Of a DNA stretch of 64,000 bases, positions 33,480-46,230 are shown piece by piece (the first letter of the stretch is position 1; every line of letters starts with the position of its first letter). The stretch spans positions 20,650,378 to 20,714,377 of the forward strand of contig NC_067293.1 in the NCBI RefSeq assembly GCF_020740795.1. The letters are read 5' to 3'. A program made the translations under genes and the position numbers. Below the pieces are notes generated by a model. That model was not told the DNA's origin. It was given only the letters and a program-made list of their open reading frames with translations, and ran no database searches. Source of the DNA: Apus apus. Its lineage: Eukaryota; Chordata; Aves; Apodiformes; Apodidae.

Positions 33480-34610
33480 ACTCCGGTGCAGGATGTGTAG
33501 GAGAGCGTGAAGGCTCCTTGGAACCTACTTGGAACGTGCTGCCGAGGTCTTCCATGCCTCTCTTGCCACACAGGCCTCCCTGGCACATCGTCCCAGCCCC
33601 CCCAGCTCACACCCTCTTTTCTAAAAGGGGCTGCTGGGCTGGCCGTGGAGAAGCTCAAGGCAGCAGCACCCTGCGCTGTGCTTCTGCCTGGGCAGGGGGC
33701 TTTGGAGCCGCCAGAGGGACAGGCTGCCTGGAAAACCCTGAGCACATGGAGAGGAGGCTGGCCTCAGTGTCCCGTCTCTCCTGCCTGTTCCATGGGGTGG
33801 GTGCTCTTTGGGACAGGCCTTCCTGAAGGCTCTTTGGGGGTCAGTGGAGGCCCAGGCTGACAGATCCGCTTTAATGTGTACTCTACAATCTGTCTTGCCA
33901 TGGTCCTGAGAGGCGAACCCTGGTCCAAGGCTGCTGTTGCCTTTGGCTGCCTTTCTGCCTCAGACTTTGCTCCTGCTGCTCCAGGAATCTCTGGGAGAAA
34001 GGTTCTGGCCTGGCCAGTCCGTGCTGCAGGGCGCTGCTGAACCCTGCTGACAGCACTTGGGAGGCTCTCCCTGGCATCCCTGGGCCTCAGCTGCGAGACA
34101 TGGGCAGCGCCTGCACTTGGCTGTGGGCATAACACAGGCAGCTTGACTCCCTGGCTTGCTTCCCAGCCCTGCTCTTCAGATGTTCTGGGGAATCCTTTTC
34201 CTTCTTGCCTGACCTGCCTGGAGAAAGGCATCTGGGATGGCTGCACCTGTCTGCTGGAGAGACTTCCTCTGGGAAGCTCCAGGATTTCACAGTAAGTGAC
34301 GCAGCTTGAGTCCCATTCCAGCTGAGAGGCTAAAAAGGAGTGCAAGGCGCAGGAAACATTCTCCACAACTTCTCTGATGAGTTTGTCAAGGGAAGCCTGG
34401 GAAGATGCCCTGTCTGAAGCTGCTGGTTCAGCTTGCCCCCATTTGCCTTCCCTGGATTTTCCTGCTTGGCTGGCTCCTCTGGCTCCTTCTGCCTGGCTCC
34501 CAGCCCCGCGTCAGATGCTGGGAACGTGCTGGATGCCAAATACTTCCCCAGGCTGTCCAACACAGTGGCTACCAGCTCTCTGGCCATCTCTCCAATTGCC
34601 TGCCTCCCAT
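33480..34610 (-). pseudogene. FSIP2-like internal/3' exon, copy B, minus strand
   Basis: On the minus strand an acceptor 'ttctcctgcag' ends at 34611, and the exon reads GEMARELVATVLDSLGKYLA. After a frameshift near 34390 it continues REVVENVSCALHSFLAS, and further on MARQIVEYTLKRI. These amphipathic blocks resemble the repeated helical segments of FSIP2. The 3' part (33840 down to 33600) is similar to copy A at 32540-32760. The orientation is opposite to exons 1-4 and copy A. It contains a frameshift and an early stop, so it is called broken. Confidence 0.5.
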
Positions 34611-34696
34611 CTGCAGGAGAAGTCTGTGAAGGTACTGCTCCTCCAGCACTGCCACACAGCCCCAGTCTGATGGCCACAGCAGCCCTCCTTAAAACG

Positions 34697-34770
34697 TAGC
34701 AAACATCGACTTGACAGTGTTGTGCTTGCAATAAAGTTTGTCCCCACATGCTTGTGCCTCCTTCATCCAA
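34697..34770 (+). terminator. 3' end module C with poly(A) signal
   Basis: A copy of 32845-32920, in the same orientation, with AATAAA at 34730-34735 and the same 'tccccacatgcttgtgcc' after it. No matching + strand exon precedes it: the adjacent sequence is copy B on the other strand. It is an isolated tail. Confidence 0.75.
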
Positions 34771-34920
34771 GACAAGCTGTCCTATTTCTTGGCATTTTCC
34801 CAGCACGTGTGTCAGCTGAGCAGTTCCCGTTTGTGACCGAGGAATGACCTGGCACAGGGGGCAAGAAGGGGGAAACTCTCCTGGAGATTACTGGCAAACA
34901 GATGTCAGTGAACTTCCTAG

Positions 34921-35870
34921 AAAAGGGGCGGTATCAGTCGCTTTATTTTGGTTTTAGTCGATACTTTTACGGGTTGGCCTAAAGCTTTCCTCTGTCTCAC
35001 CAACAAGGCAAGAAAGACAGTTAAAACTACGCTAAAAGAACCTGTGATTTGGTGTATCTTTGGGGATGTAACGGGCCTCACTTTCTGGTTGGAATTGTGA
35101 AACAGCTGAGCAAAGCTTTTTCCATAGTCTGGGAATTCCACACCCCTTACAGACAGCCATGCAGTGGTCAAGTGTAGCAAATCAATTACACCCTGAAATG
35201 GCACCTTGAGAAACGTTGTCAACAAGCACCTATGACTTGGGTACAGGCCCTACCCTTAGCCTTGCTGGATTAGAATCCAGCCCCATGGAAAGAGTAATTT
35301 GAATCCATAGGATTTGTTGTATAGACAAGGGTACCAGGCTCCACACGTACCATGTGCCACACGTGTCATGGGAGAACTGAATGCTAAAACTGCTTTACTA
35401 TCTCTGGGGAATACTTTACAGGAGCTCCAGAAATATGTGACCTCAAGTGGAGCCTTGGAACTCGACACACCTGCAAACCATTTCCAGCCTGGAGACTGGG
35501 TCTTTGTCAAGTTGTGGAACACAGACCCGCTGACAGAGAAGCAGAAAGGGCCACTTCAGGTTTTGCCAACTACCGATTCAGCAGTTAAGGTTTGGGGCAG
35601 AGGTCCATGGATCCACTACTCGAGAACTGAGAGAGCATCCAGTCCATGGATAGGGGAACAAAACTCTTCCCTCAGATTGAAATTAAAAAGTCATGATTGG
35701 GTTTTCTGTTTGGTCCGTGACAATTCTGATAGCCATGAGGGCATGTTAATAGAAACATCAAGCTCATTTAGAAGATCCGTTACTTATTTTCCCCTTTCTA
35801 AGTTGCCTCTTCTCAGCCCATCAGGAAAGGTGGGGGCTCTCATCCAGCATTTTGCCTAACAGAAGGAGGG
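34921..35870 (+). pseudogene. Class I (gammaretrovirus-like) ERV integrase remnant
   Basis: Pieces of an MLV-type integrase. LVDTFTGWPKAF retains the first catalytic aspartate (codon 34960-34962). In another frame, CNGPHF has Cys (35067-35069) where the second catalytic aspartate is expected. The third acidic position is a TAG stop at 35175-35177, between GQV and QIN. The C-terminal part reads FQPGDWVFVK and PWIHYSR in an open frame from 35314. There are at least two frameshifts. No LTR or envelope is recognised on either side, so it is an inactive pol fragment. Confidence 0.85.
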
Positions 35871-38800
35871 GAGAAAAGGTCTGTTGAAGCTTGGGTGGTG
35901 TGCTGCTGCTCAGCCAGAGTGAGTGGGATGGATGAGGTGGTCGCTCACCTTCAGGCAGGGTGCAAAAAGGCCTCGGTAACATCTGTTAAAGCAATCCATT
36001 TTCCCAGACTCATCTGGCACTCATTCTTTGACACCACACTTGTTACCTTTTCCTGATGGTAAATGCTGGGGAACTTCAAGGTATTTGAACAGTCAGAGAT
36101 GACAAATCCCTACTAAGAAGAAAGTGTAAAACACCAGGAGAAACAACACATTGGCTTCATCCTGAGTGAACATTAAATACACTTCACATTTGTCTAAGGA
36201 GACAGTTAATGGAAAACGGGCTCTTTAATTGAACAGGCTGAGAGTTTCACACAGCTGCACATAACAAATGTGCAGGAGAAAGCCATTTTTCTATGCAGGG
36301 ATTCTAGCCTGGGTGAGATAGGAGGGAGCACTTCTCCCAGAGATTTAACAGCAAATACAAGTGGCTGGTGAGGCAATCCAACGCGATGTTTTTTCCCAAT
36401 GCAGCTCTATTTAAGGGAACAGAAAGGGGCCTTGGATCAGGCATTCAGCCTAAAACTGGCCCAAGGCAAAATAAAAGCAGGTTATTTTTGTTGTGTTTTA
36501 CAGTCCTCTTGAAGCCCGGGGCATACCAAATGGTACCAGGAAGCTGATGTGTCTCTGCAGCATGCACTTGTGTTGGTGCTGCACCTTCTGCCTGCTTGGC
36601 AAGAAGCAGTTTGTGTGATTTCATGATCCCTCTAACAGGGAGCTCAGTATTGCAGGCATCACACTGCCCCCTCCCCAGCTGCAGCTGCCCCTCAGCTGGG
36701 CTGGTGCCTCCTGGATCCCTGCTTCTCATCAGCCTCTGAAGTCCAAGGTATGGACAGCTGTAGCAGTACAGTGACAGCCACAGTAGCCCAGAAAATACAC
36801 AAAAATGGTGTATGATGTTTGTAAAGTGGAGTTTTCCCTGACGTGGTGCATGCTGCACATGTCCATTTGCAGCTACATCAATCTTCCCATCTCCCCTTGA
36901 GTCTTCCCTCCCCGTGCACAGTCCTTCCAACTTGCTTTCCCTCAGCACAATTACTTCACAGCCTAAAGAGCTGCTGAGATCCTGAGATCAACTCAAATAT
37001 TCTTTTCCTTTGTTTACCAGAAATGTAGTTCCAACATGGAATCCAGACATGGAAATCCATTACCTCTCCAGGGTGTGCTCCAGCACACTCCAGCAGAGTG
37101 TGGGGGGTGCAGTCAGAGAAGTGCACCCGCTTTCATTGTTATCATGTTAATTAATTACATGATAACTTAATGAAGAAAGCCCATTACTGGAGCATCAAGG
37201 GAAAGGGTAGAGGTGTCATGAGCCAGGTAGGGCAACCCAGGTTGATTCAGATTGGGCCTCCCTGTTTTCTAAACTTCTTGGAGAGGAGCCCAGGTGTGGC
37301 TGGATCCAACCTTTGTCTCAGACCTGGCCCTTCCAGGGAGAGTGATTAAAATGTCACAGTCCAAGGAAATGCTCAATCATCCCATAACCCTTGGTCAGGT
37401 TAAGGTGAAATGACTCTCAAGGTCTGTATTTGAATATTAGATTTAACTGAAACTAGAAGGAAGACTGAGCAGCTGGAGTGGACCTGCCCCCTCCAACTAG
37501 TTTTTTCAGTCATTCTACATGCAGGCCTTAGGCCACATGCAATCATCCTTTGCTCCATCCCTCTCAGGCAAGACTTTTGGGGTGCAAACAAGGGGTTACA
37601 ATAGGATTTCAACACCACTTCCCCCAAGTGCAAGTCCTGAGGGCTGGTCCCTCACAAGAGATAGGAATGCCATAAGAGAGAGATTGAAGGAGCCTCCCCT
37701 GTTGCTAACTCCTTTTCTCTCTGACTCCCATCTCACCAGCTCATTAAACTCTGTCTTAAAAGCAGTGGCTTCTGTCTTGCTCCCCAGGGGAGGCTGTTAC
37801 AGAGCTTCCCTTATCATATATCAAGGAATCTCCTGATTTGCAACTAAAATGTATAATTAACTAGTTTGTTCTTGTTCTGTAGCTTAAATCACCTCTCCCA
37901 CCTGGGGCTTTATCTCCCCCATGAGCAGCAGGCTCCTCTCTTCTCCACAGGTGTTTCTGGCTGACCCAGGCTGCAAGAGCACCCTCTCCCTCAGCCACAT
38001 TTCCCCCCTGTATCCTCACAGCTCCTCTCTCTGCCTGCAACCCTAAACCCCTCAGGCTGTGCAGAAACCCAGCAGTGATGGGCACCTCTCCAGGCTGCAA
38101 GGACAGGAGCACCACATGGGGACAGCCAGGATGCCTCAAAGGAGCTGGCACCAGCAGGGTTCAAATACCTACTCCAGGTCATTTATTGTAAAGGGTGGAT
38201 TTAATTGAGCATCCATGGAAACAAACCAAGTTGTACTTTGTCATTACAGCTGCCTCTGGACAGGTACCAGGAGGCTGCATCACAACTGGGTGCCAAAATG
38301 ACATTGTTGTCATGCTAGTGGGCTTTAGGAGCCCACTCCTCAAAAAATCACTGTCTCGAGTCCTTCATGTCATGACAGGGCAGGTTTCCAGGTATATTAT
38401 CACCTAGTAGTGGCAACACAGATCTTTTTTTTCCATCTCTTCCCCCCCTCCTCTTTCTCCTCTCTTTGCTTTACCTGGGAGCTGGGGACATACTCAGCTG
38501 CCCTTCTCCAGCAGCAAAAAGGCAGCTGAAAGTTTTTCTATCACATCAAGGGTCTGGACCACTGATTCCCAGAGTAGCATTGCAAAGAGACACCCTCTGA
38601 TCCTTTGTATGCTCATTAACTGCATTTATTTAGCAAAAGGGCAGACATGCAGCAGATTTGGGCTTTGAAAGTGCGTGGGGAGCTCTCTTTCTGGGTTGCG
38701 TTGACCTGTTAGCCATGTTATCCCAACAGCTGCTGAACATACAGAGATACTATAACCTTTCCAGTAGGAATTAGTGCCCACCCTACTGGCAGGCTGTCAG

Positions 38801-40590
38801 CAGGACCAACAGATCTCTTGTGAAAACTTTGACTTCATAGAGTGGGTACGCAAGGTACACTTAAAGGAGCTCTGTTTCTTCACAGCCCAGATAGAATTAG
38901 ACCGTGTTAAACTAATGTCAGCATCCTTGATGCTCCTTTCTTATCCCAGTACTGAACTGGAAGGTCAATTCCAGTCATAGATGCTGAGTGGTCAAGGACC
39001 AGTCCTCTTAGTCTTCCATGCCAGGCATCCCAGGAGAAGGGGGAAGCCACCTGCCCAGGACAAGGAGAAGCCTTATTTACAGAGGGAGAATGAGAAGTCA
39101 TGGCCATAAGAAAAGAAAAGCTGATACTTTAATCCCTTCTGTGATCATACTCCATCTGGCTCAGTACTGGGCAGGGAACTGAGGAGGTTGCTACATTTCC
39201 ATGAAATTCCAGCCAGAGCCAGCCTGAGGAAGGGCAGTATCTGTCAGGGACATGTGCCACAACCCAGTTGGCCATGTCTCTGCTGCAAGAGAGTTGCTGC
39301 CTCACGTAGATGTGCTCTGCTCATGATCTAACTGTATGTCTGTTAATTTCTATCCAAGATAAAAAAATGGTAGGACACTGGGCACAAGAGTTAAATAAGT
39401 GTGTTCTGCTTCATGTTTAACATAAGTCTGGGCATATTGTTCCCAGGAACAGAGGAAGAACAATTAGCCTTAGAGGGAATTAACATGTTGAATGTGCAGT
39501 AATATGGATTTGTGTGGCAAATCTTATAAGACTCCAGTGAAATGAGACTGGGTTTTCCAAGGTATTTGCAATGCTAATGCTTGGCCATGCCACGAACCTG
39601 GTGATGCTGTGTGACAGGAGGGCTGTGGGTACAGTGTTAGCCAAAGGAAGAAGAGTTATTAGATATGATAGAAGGTACAGAGCAAATGGGCAACTTACTA
39701 ATACATGTCCTGTAAATGGTTCAGGAATTTTAAAAAGGATTTTCTCAAAGGGTGAGCTGTTCTCCTAGGAAGACATCTCTGATCTCTCTTATTTAACTTG
39801 TTTTTACTAAGCCAAAGGGGTTGTGAGTTTGATAATAAGCTGTCAGGATTTTGCCTGTTAGAAGATGTGATATTAACAAGAGAGAGCATTAAATGTGTGT
39901 GTTGTTGGTTTATCTATTGAGAAAATAACATAATTCCTTAATAACCAACCTTTGTTTGAAAGGATGGACCTTATTAAGGAACATGTATTTACACACCTTG
40001 TATGTACTCAACAGTTCATGCTTCACCTTTGCTACATCCACAGGACTCAGTCAGGTTCAGAAGTCACTGTTTTCTGATGTTTGTTGTCTATGTAAAATAT
40101 GACAGAAGATCTGGGGCCCATTAGACAAGTGTCCACACCACTCAGTCCACAGCAAACTCCAGTGGCCGTGGTGAAGTCAAGTGACAGGGGAGGAGCTCAG
40201 TGAGGGAGCTCCTTACTGCTGCTTGTCCTGTACAGACTGTGCAAACTACAGAGCTAGCTGGGAAATTTCCAGCAGGCTGTGTCTTCAGTGGAAAAGGTCA
40301 GTTCTTCAAGACTGAAATGCATGACAAGAACATGCAGATTGGATGAAATCCTAATGGAAAACTGCCATATTTTCTGTTGGGGTAAGCTGGTCGGGAGCAC
40401 AGAGTCCCCTGTAACAAACCAGTTCAGCATCTGCATTTTTGAGGGCTTACAGGTTTCCATCTCACTGTCCTGAAGCTGGATCTGCCAGAGCTTCTAGGCT
40501 AAGCAGCATGACAGAAACCCTGGCTTGACCTCCCAAATCACTGCCTCTGCTTCCCTCCCAAGAGCCTGGGCACCAGGAAAGTTGAGAAGC
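35871..40590. other. Long single-copy stretch, no gene recognised
   Basis: Several open frames of 60-170 codons occur on both strands, but none shows family resemblance. I see no CR1 or LTR in this interval. Confidence 0.5.
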
Positions 40591-40593
40591 CTC

Positions 40594-40599
40594 AATAAA
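40594..40599 (+). terminator. Possible poly(A) signal
   Basis: AATAAA in an A-rich run, of the kind that ends a transcript or a retroposed copy. No coding exon upstream could be identified. Confidence 0.2.
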
Positions 40600-43016
40600 A
40601 AATGTAAAGAAATAAAAAAATGCAATGTCTCTTTTATTATTTGTAAGACAACCTAAGAAAAGATTTCTCCATCCTTAGAAGACAGCAGTTTTCTTTCCAC
40701 TTTATAATACAGATATCTTTTAAAGTAATTTCAGAAAAGAAATTCCCATCTCCAAGTCAGCTCTATTGTTGGAAATTTTCACCAGCACTAGTTCCCAGAA
40801 ATCAATTCAAACCCAATTGAAATCAGTTGGCATTCAGTTTAATATAATCTTGATCTTTCCTGAAAGAGGACATTAAGGTTTACAATGCTAGGCTGCTTCT
40901 ATCCCACTATTTACTTCCCTGATGTCCTTCCATGCACAGAACTGACTTAATCCATGAGGTGTCAATTATTTGTTTTATGTACTCCCTTCTCCTTTTCCTG
41001 TGTTAGTGGGAGATTGCATTTAAATAGCATCTTCTCCAGCACTGTTATAAAAAATGTTCTATAAAGCAATTTGCCATGCCCTGTTTCCAGAGGTGTTTTG
41101 AGAAACAATTTATGACTCCACACTAGTGAGTATCGTGGCTCTTTTCATGCATTAGTTTAGCAGCTATAAAAGGACAGAGACATCCCCAGCTGGTTGCATT
41201 CACAGATCTGGAGAATCATGAGCCACTGAACACTCCCAATGTGCCCAGCAGATGAATTGGAATGAGCGTGCAGAAGTTCACCCCATAAACTGGGTAATGG
41301 GAGGCAGTTATTGTGGTTCATGCAGTAAATGCCCCCAATTTGCTGCCATGTGAAAGCAGCTCAAACCTTTCACTGCATCTGTGCTGAGGAACAGAGCTGT
41401 GTGAGCTCCAGGCACTGGTGCTGAACTTATTTTTGCCCATATGTGGCTGTTTTGCAGCTTCATCCCTATGACTCTAATAGCCAGTTTTCCTGGTGTTATC
41501 AAATCCCTACACTTTGTGTGTGCTGTTTAATGAGCGGGTCAGGAGTGCCTCCTCCAGTGCCAGCCTTCCCTTCCCATCTGCATGTGTGCCCCACTTGTGA
41601 CAATGCTGAGACACAAAGATGCTGAGGTAAACACAGGTGCTGCTGCTCAAAACTTTAGGTTCCTTTTCTTTTCAGAAGGGGACCAATCTTTCCCTCAGGC
41701 GGGATGTAATATTAGAAAATTATGCTCTCCAAGTATCCTTGTCCAAGGCATAAAGGAACAGCCTGGGCAGTTTCTGAATGTAGCTGATAACCTTCTGATC
41801 CTTCCTCTCATTTTAGCAGCATAAAATATTTGTATTTCCTGCCCCAAACCACTTTGTAGGAGGACAAAGTAGAGTTAAGAGCTGTAATTTTCAAGAACAT
41901 GGGCTCTTTAGAGCTGTTCAATATAGGGACCAATCAGAATCTCCCTAGAAAGGAAGACTTAAAAATGGTGACATTTTTCTGTTACATTTTCTTGCAGGAC
42001 GCAGCTGAGAATACTGGGTTGCCCTGGCCTGGCCTCACTTCTGGGGCTTGGCAACATGTCTTAGACAAGTTACATGCAGAAATGTGGCTAGACACTACTT
42101 TTAATTAGGGAGAAGAAAAAAAATAGGTCCAGGAGATTGCTTCTGAAAATGGTTTTCAGCTCCCTCTGATTCATGGAGCAACCCTGGTCCACTGATGTCT
42201 ACCCATAAAAAACTGTCTGGATTCAGGTGGTTGTGGCACAGAAGAAATAGAAAGCAAGGCACAGAAGAGAGAAATAAATCAAGGCAGATCCTGCTTAGTT
42301 CTGCTCTTAGATTTATTCACTCCTATCTGTTTCACCAGGCAGGCTTGACAGAGGCTGCTGAGCCAGAGCCATGTCTCACAGCTCATCCCTGCTACTAAAA
42401 GATGGAAAGAAAGAGGTAAATATTGGTGAATGGAAAGCAAAGGCAGCTGCACAGAAGGGAGGGCAGAAGAGCTTGGATTTGAAGCAAAAATGGAGGAAGG
42501 AAAAGTTTTGGCCCAGTAATTTTCTCCTCTCTTTCTACACAATGGCTTTTAGAAAACCTGAATTTACTGGCTGCTCACATGGTTTCTCTCGCACCAGCAC
42601 ACTGGAGGTTGCACTGAGGGTGCCTAAGTACAGGCTGAAAGAAAAGCAGTAGTAAAGCTGGTGCTTGATGGAGCACTTGGAGTGTGGACAGGCTTGAGTT
42701 CACCACGTTTGCTCCTCCTGCTTGCCAGCCAGTCAGAGGTGGGCAAGATCTTCCAAGGTCCTTCTGAAACCACTGGGTGTCACCAGGGAAGATTTTCCAG
42801 GCAGCCTGTGATCAGCTGTTTGTAAGGACATGATGGAGGTGTAGAACTGCTCATGGATGCACAGCCACATCAGCCCTCTACCCTGTCCTGAAGGCCTATC
42901 TCAACAACCTGAGTTGTCAGAACCAGCTTTTTCAGATGGACACCAGGCTACTCCACCCTCCTGTGGTCTGGGCTCTGTGCAGGCAGAGAACTGTCTTTGA
43001 GATGCCTTTTCACATC
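40600..43016. other. Single-copy stretch, no gene recognised
   Basis: I see no exon or repeat here. Confidence 0.5.
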
Positions 43017-43573
43017 TGCCCTGGTTTCAGCTAGCACAGAGTTAGTGTTGCTCCTAGCAGCTGGTGTAATGATGGGTTAGAGAGGAGGAGAAGGTTGGTA
43101 CCACACTGCTGGGTTAGCTGTCGCCCAGCAGTGCTTCCACCAAGTCAAGGACTTCTCAGCTTCTGACCCTGCCCTGCCAGCAAGGAGGCTGGGGGAGCGC
43201 AAGAAGCTGGGAAGGGACACATCTGAGACAGCTGACTCAGCCTGGCCAAAGGGACATTTCACACCGTAAGACATCAGGCTGACCATGCTGAGCAACGAAA
43301 CTGGGGGGAGCTGGCCAGGGGGCTGCTCAGGGTTGGGCTGGGCTGGTCAGGGGGTGGTGAGCAAGGGCTTTGTGCTATGCTTGGTTTGTGTGTTCTTTTA
43401 TCACAATTATTATTTTCCCTTCCTTTTCTGTCCTATGAAACTCTCTTTACCTCAACCCATGAGTTTTACCTCTTTTTTCTGATTCTCTGACCCATCCCAG
43501 TAGCAGGGGAAATGAGCAGCCCCTCATGAGCAACCCATGGGTGTTCAGCTGCCTGCCAGGTTAAATCACAACA
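43017..43573 (+). mobile_element. Solo LTR of an avian ERVL-type element
   Basis: Begins TGCCCTGGTTTCAGCTAG and ends GGTTAAATCACAACA. These match the ends of a widespread avian ERVL-group LTR as I remember it. The middle also fits: 'caaggacttctcagcttc', 'tcaaccatgag'-like text near 43455, and an A/T-rich centre. No target duplication is visible (flanks acatc and ttgtc differ). No internal sequence remains. Confidence 0.8.
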
Positions 43574-44035
43574 TTGTCACTGGCAGGAACCAAAATCCAG
43601 GCTCCTCTAGGGAGAATTATTTTTTATTATTATTTTTTCTTTTTTAAAGCCAGCTAGCTTGATTTTGAATGACATGTTTTATTTAATCTGGAGTGAAACA
43701 TTTAATCTTGATCTTTGATGATGTGGAGTACTGATACTAATGAAATGGGATAAATTAAGTGAAAATTATTTTCAGAGGGAAGAATCTCAGATCTTTCAAG
43801 CTGGAACCATGAGAATGACATTTTCATCTTGGGAGATTCTGCCCCCCACCCCACCTCTTTTTCCTGCTAATGCACATGTTACAAAGCCAGAAATGAACTC
43901 AGAGAATATTTCAATTCCTTGTCAGGAAACCATTTCTAGTGAAGAAGGAGGGGCTGTTCAGGTGATAAAGATCCTGGTCTTTTGCAGCTCTTGCTGCTGA
44001 ACACACTTGCTCTGCCATCAGGGATTGAAACACAT
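43574..44035. other. Unassigned stretch
   Basis: I see nothing here apart from an A/T-rich run near 43617-43647. Confidence 0.5.
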
Positions 44036-44215
44036 CACTGAGTGGTTTGGGTTGGAAGGGACTTCAGAGATCATCAAGTTCCAGCCCCTGCATGGGCAGG
44101 GACACCTCCCACCAGCCCAGGTTGCTCCAAGCCCCATCCAACCTGCCCTTCAACACTTCCAGGGATGGGGCAGCCACAGCTTCTCTGGGCAACAAAACTC
44201 TCCAGCCCCTCAGAT
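44036..44215 (-). mobile_element. CR1 3' end, antisense
   Basis: 'tttgggttggaagggactt' through 'ctccaagccccatccaacc' to 'ggggcagccacagcttc' gives the antisense order of the CR1 3' UTR. Confidence 0.9.
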
Positions 44216-45436
44216 GTCCCCTCCTTCAGACTGTTCTGCAGCTCTGCCCATAGGTGTTGTCTGGGCTGAAATCCTGGTTTTCTGCACCCAGTGACAAAAG
44301 AGATGATTAATACAACCCAGCTTTCACTATTTCTCCCACCACAAAGATACACAAGACTCCCAGCTTTCCTTTTGAAAATAAATACCTAAAAATAGGATTC
44401 CAGGCCAGATGAGATGCTACAAAGAACATTTTTCAGCATGACAAGTGTGATGTCACCCAACATCTATGTATTTTTTACCACAGCCCCTGAGGAATTTTTT
44501 CCAAGGTCTGTTCATGCATCCTCTCTTGTCGGGAGAACTAGAGCAGCCCATCACAACTTGTCCCAGAGAAATGAGGAGAGTGATAAGAAATATCTGAAAA
44601 GCCTGGGGAACAGCGCAGTGAGAAGCTGGTGACTTTGAAACAGGTCTTTTCCTTTGGGAAAGCCCTTCTTAAGATGGCTGGGCCCTGGCCTGCACATTAA
44701 CAGCCCATTAATTCTTTAGAAAGCATCTGATTGTTTTCCATTAGACTTTGGGGCTGAGTTTTTCAGAGAGCTCTGCCCGTTAGCTGCACATGGAGCAGTT
44801 TTCAGCTCTGGATATTGGCCATTAAAATGTAACTTCAAGATCTTGATATTTTAAACCTAGACTGCTGAAAAAAAAACCAACCCTGAATGCACCCACATTT
44901 CTCTTCCTACCATGCTCTGGATCCATTATACCATTCTGGCAGCATTAATTAGCCAGAAACCCAGCTTAAGTGGCATATTATAAAGTCACATGTAGAAATT
45001 TCTGCCCTGGACTGGATGCTCAGTGAACATGTTTTGTGAGACTCAAAGTCTTGCCCTTTTGTCTAAGATCCATGGTCATTATAAATTAGCACAACTTCCT
45101 TACAGATTTTCAGCCTGGGGTAAGAAAACTCTCAAAAGAGAATGTGTTCCCTTTCCAAGCAGAATGCTTCCTTTGTGAGAGCAGGTACAGTGTCACCATT
45201 ATCCCTAATTTGCAGCAAACGTAATAATTTTCATTAAAAATCTCAGCGAGAACAGAAGTGTGCACAGGGCTAAACGATTGCTGTGTGGTTATTTAAAAAG
45301 TTCCTACTTGCAGTTCTCATGTACTTGCCTGGTTCTCTTTCCAAACTTGGTATTTATTTTCTTCTATATTTGCTTCCTTGGGATATTTCAATATACCACA
45401 CGAGCTTGAACCCAGAACCTCAGAATTAGCTACAAA
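44216..45436. other. Unassigned stretch
   Basis: Single-copy DNA without a recognised gene. A lone 'gtgatgtcaccc' near 44448 resembles the CRE-array unit, but as a single site it means little. Confidence 0.5.
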
Positions 45437-46230
45437 AAGGATCACAGCATCACAGACTAGGTTGGGTTGGAAGGGGCCTTAAAGATCATCTCGTTCCAAC
45501 CCCCCTGCATGGGCAGGGACACCTCCCACCAGACCAGGTTGCTCCAAGCCCCATCCAACCTGCCCTTGGACACTTTCAGGGATGGGGCAGCCACAGCTTC
45601 TCTGGGCAACCTGTTTCAGTGTCTCACCACCCTCACAGGAAAGAATTTCCTCCTCATGTCTCACCTAAATCTCCCTCTTCCAGTTTAAAATCATCCCCCC
45701 TTGTCCTCTCCCTCCCTGCCCTTGTCCAAAGTCCCTCCCCAGCTTTCCTGGAGCCCCTTCAGGCACTGGAAAGTGCTCTAAGGTCTCCCTAGAGCCTTCT
45801 CTTTTCCAGGATGAACACCCCAGCTCTCCCAGCCTGGCTCCAGAGCAGAGCTGCTCCAGCCCTCGGATCATCTCAGTGGCCTCCTCTGGACTCTCTCCAA
45901 GAGCTCCATGTCCTTCTTATGTTGAGGGCTCCAGAACTGAACCCATTTCTCCAGGTGGGGTCTCAGCAGAGCAGAGCAGAGGGGACAATCCCCTCCCTGG
46001 CCCTGCTGGTCACGCTGCTGGTGACACAGCCCAGGACATGGGTGGGTTCTGGGCTCCAGCGCACGGTGCTGGGTCATGTTGAGCTTCCTGTCCACGGTCA
46101 CCTCCAGGTCCTTCTCCTCAGGGCTATTTTCCATCTGTTCTCCACCCAACCCATGTTTATGTTTGGCATTGCCCCAACCCAGGAGCAGAACCTTGCACTT
46201 GGCCTTATGGAACTTCAGAAACACCTCAGC
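45437..46230 (-). mobile_element. CR1 LINE, antisense, about 0.8 kb
   Basis: From the 3' tail (45437, 'aaggatcacagcatcacag') through the 3' UTR to the end of ORF2 ('ccaggtccttctcctcagg' near 46105). The frame on the minus strand is broken. Confidence 0.93.

Noticed and set aside
36445-36948. 167-codon minus-strand frame
   Set aside because: No recognisable domain and no supporting context.
44448-44459. Single 'gtgatgtcaccc' as an outlying unit of the CRE array
   Set aside because: One 12-base match more than 20 kb away is expected by chance.
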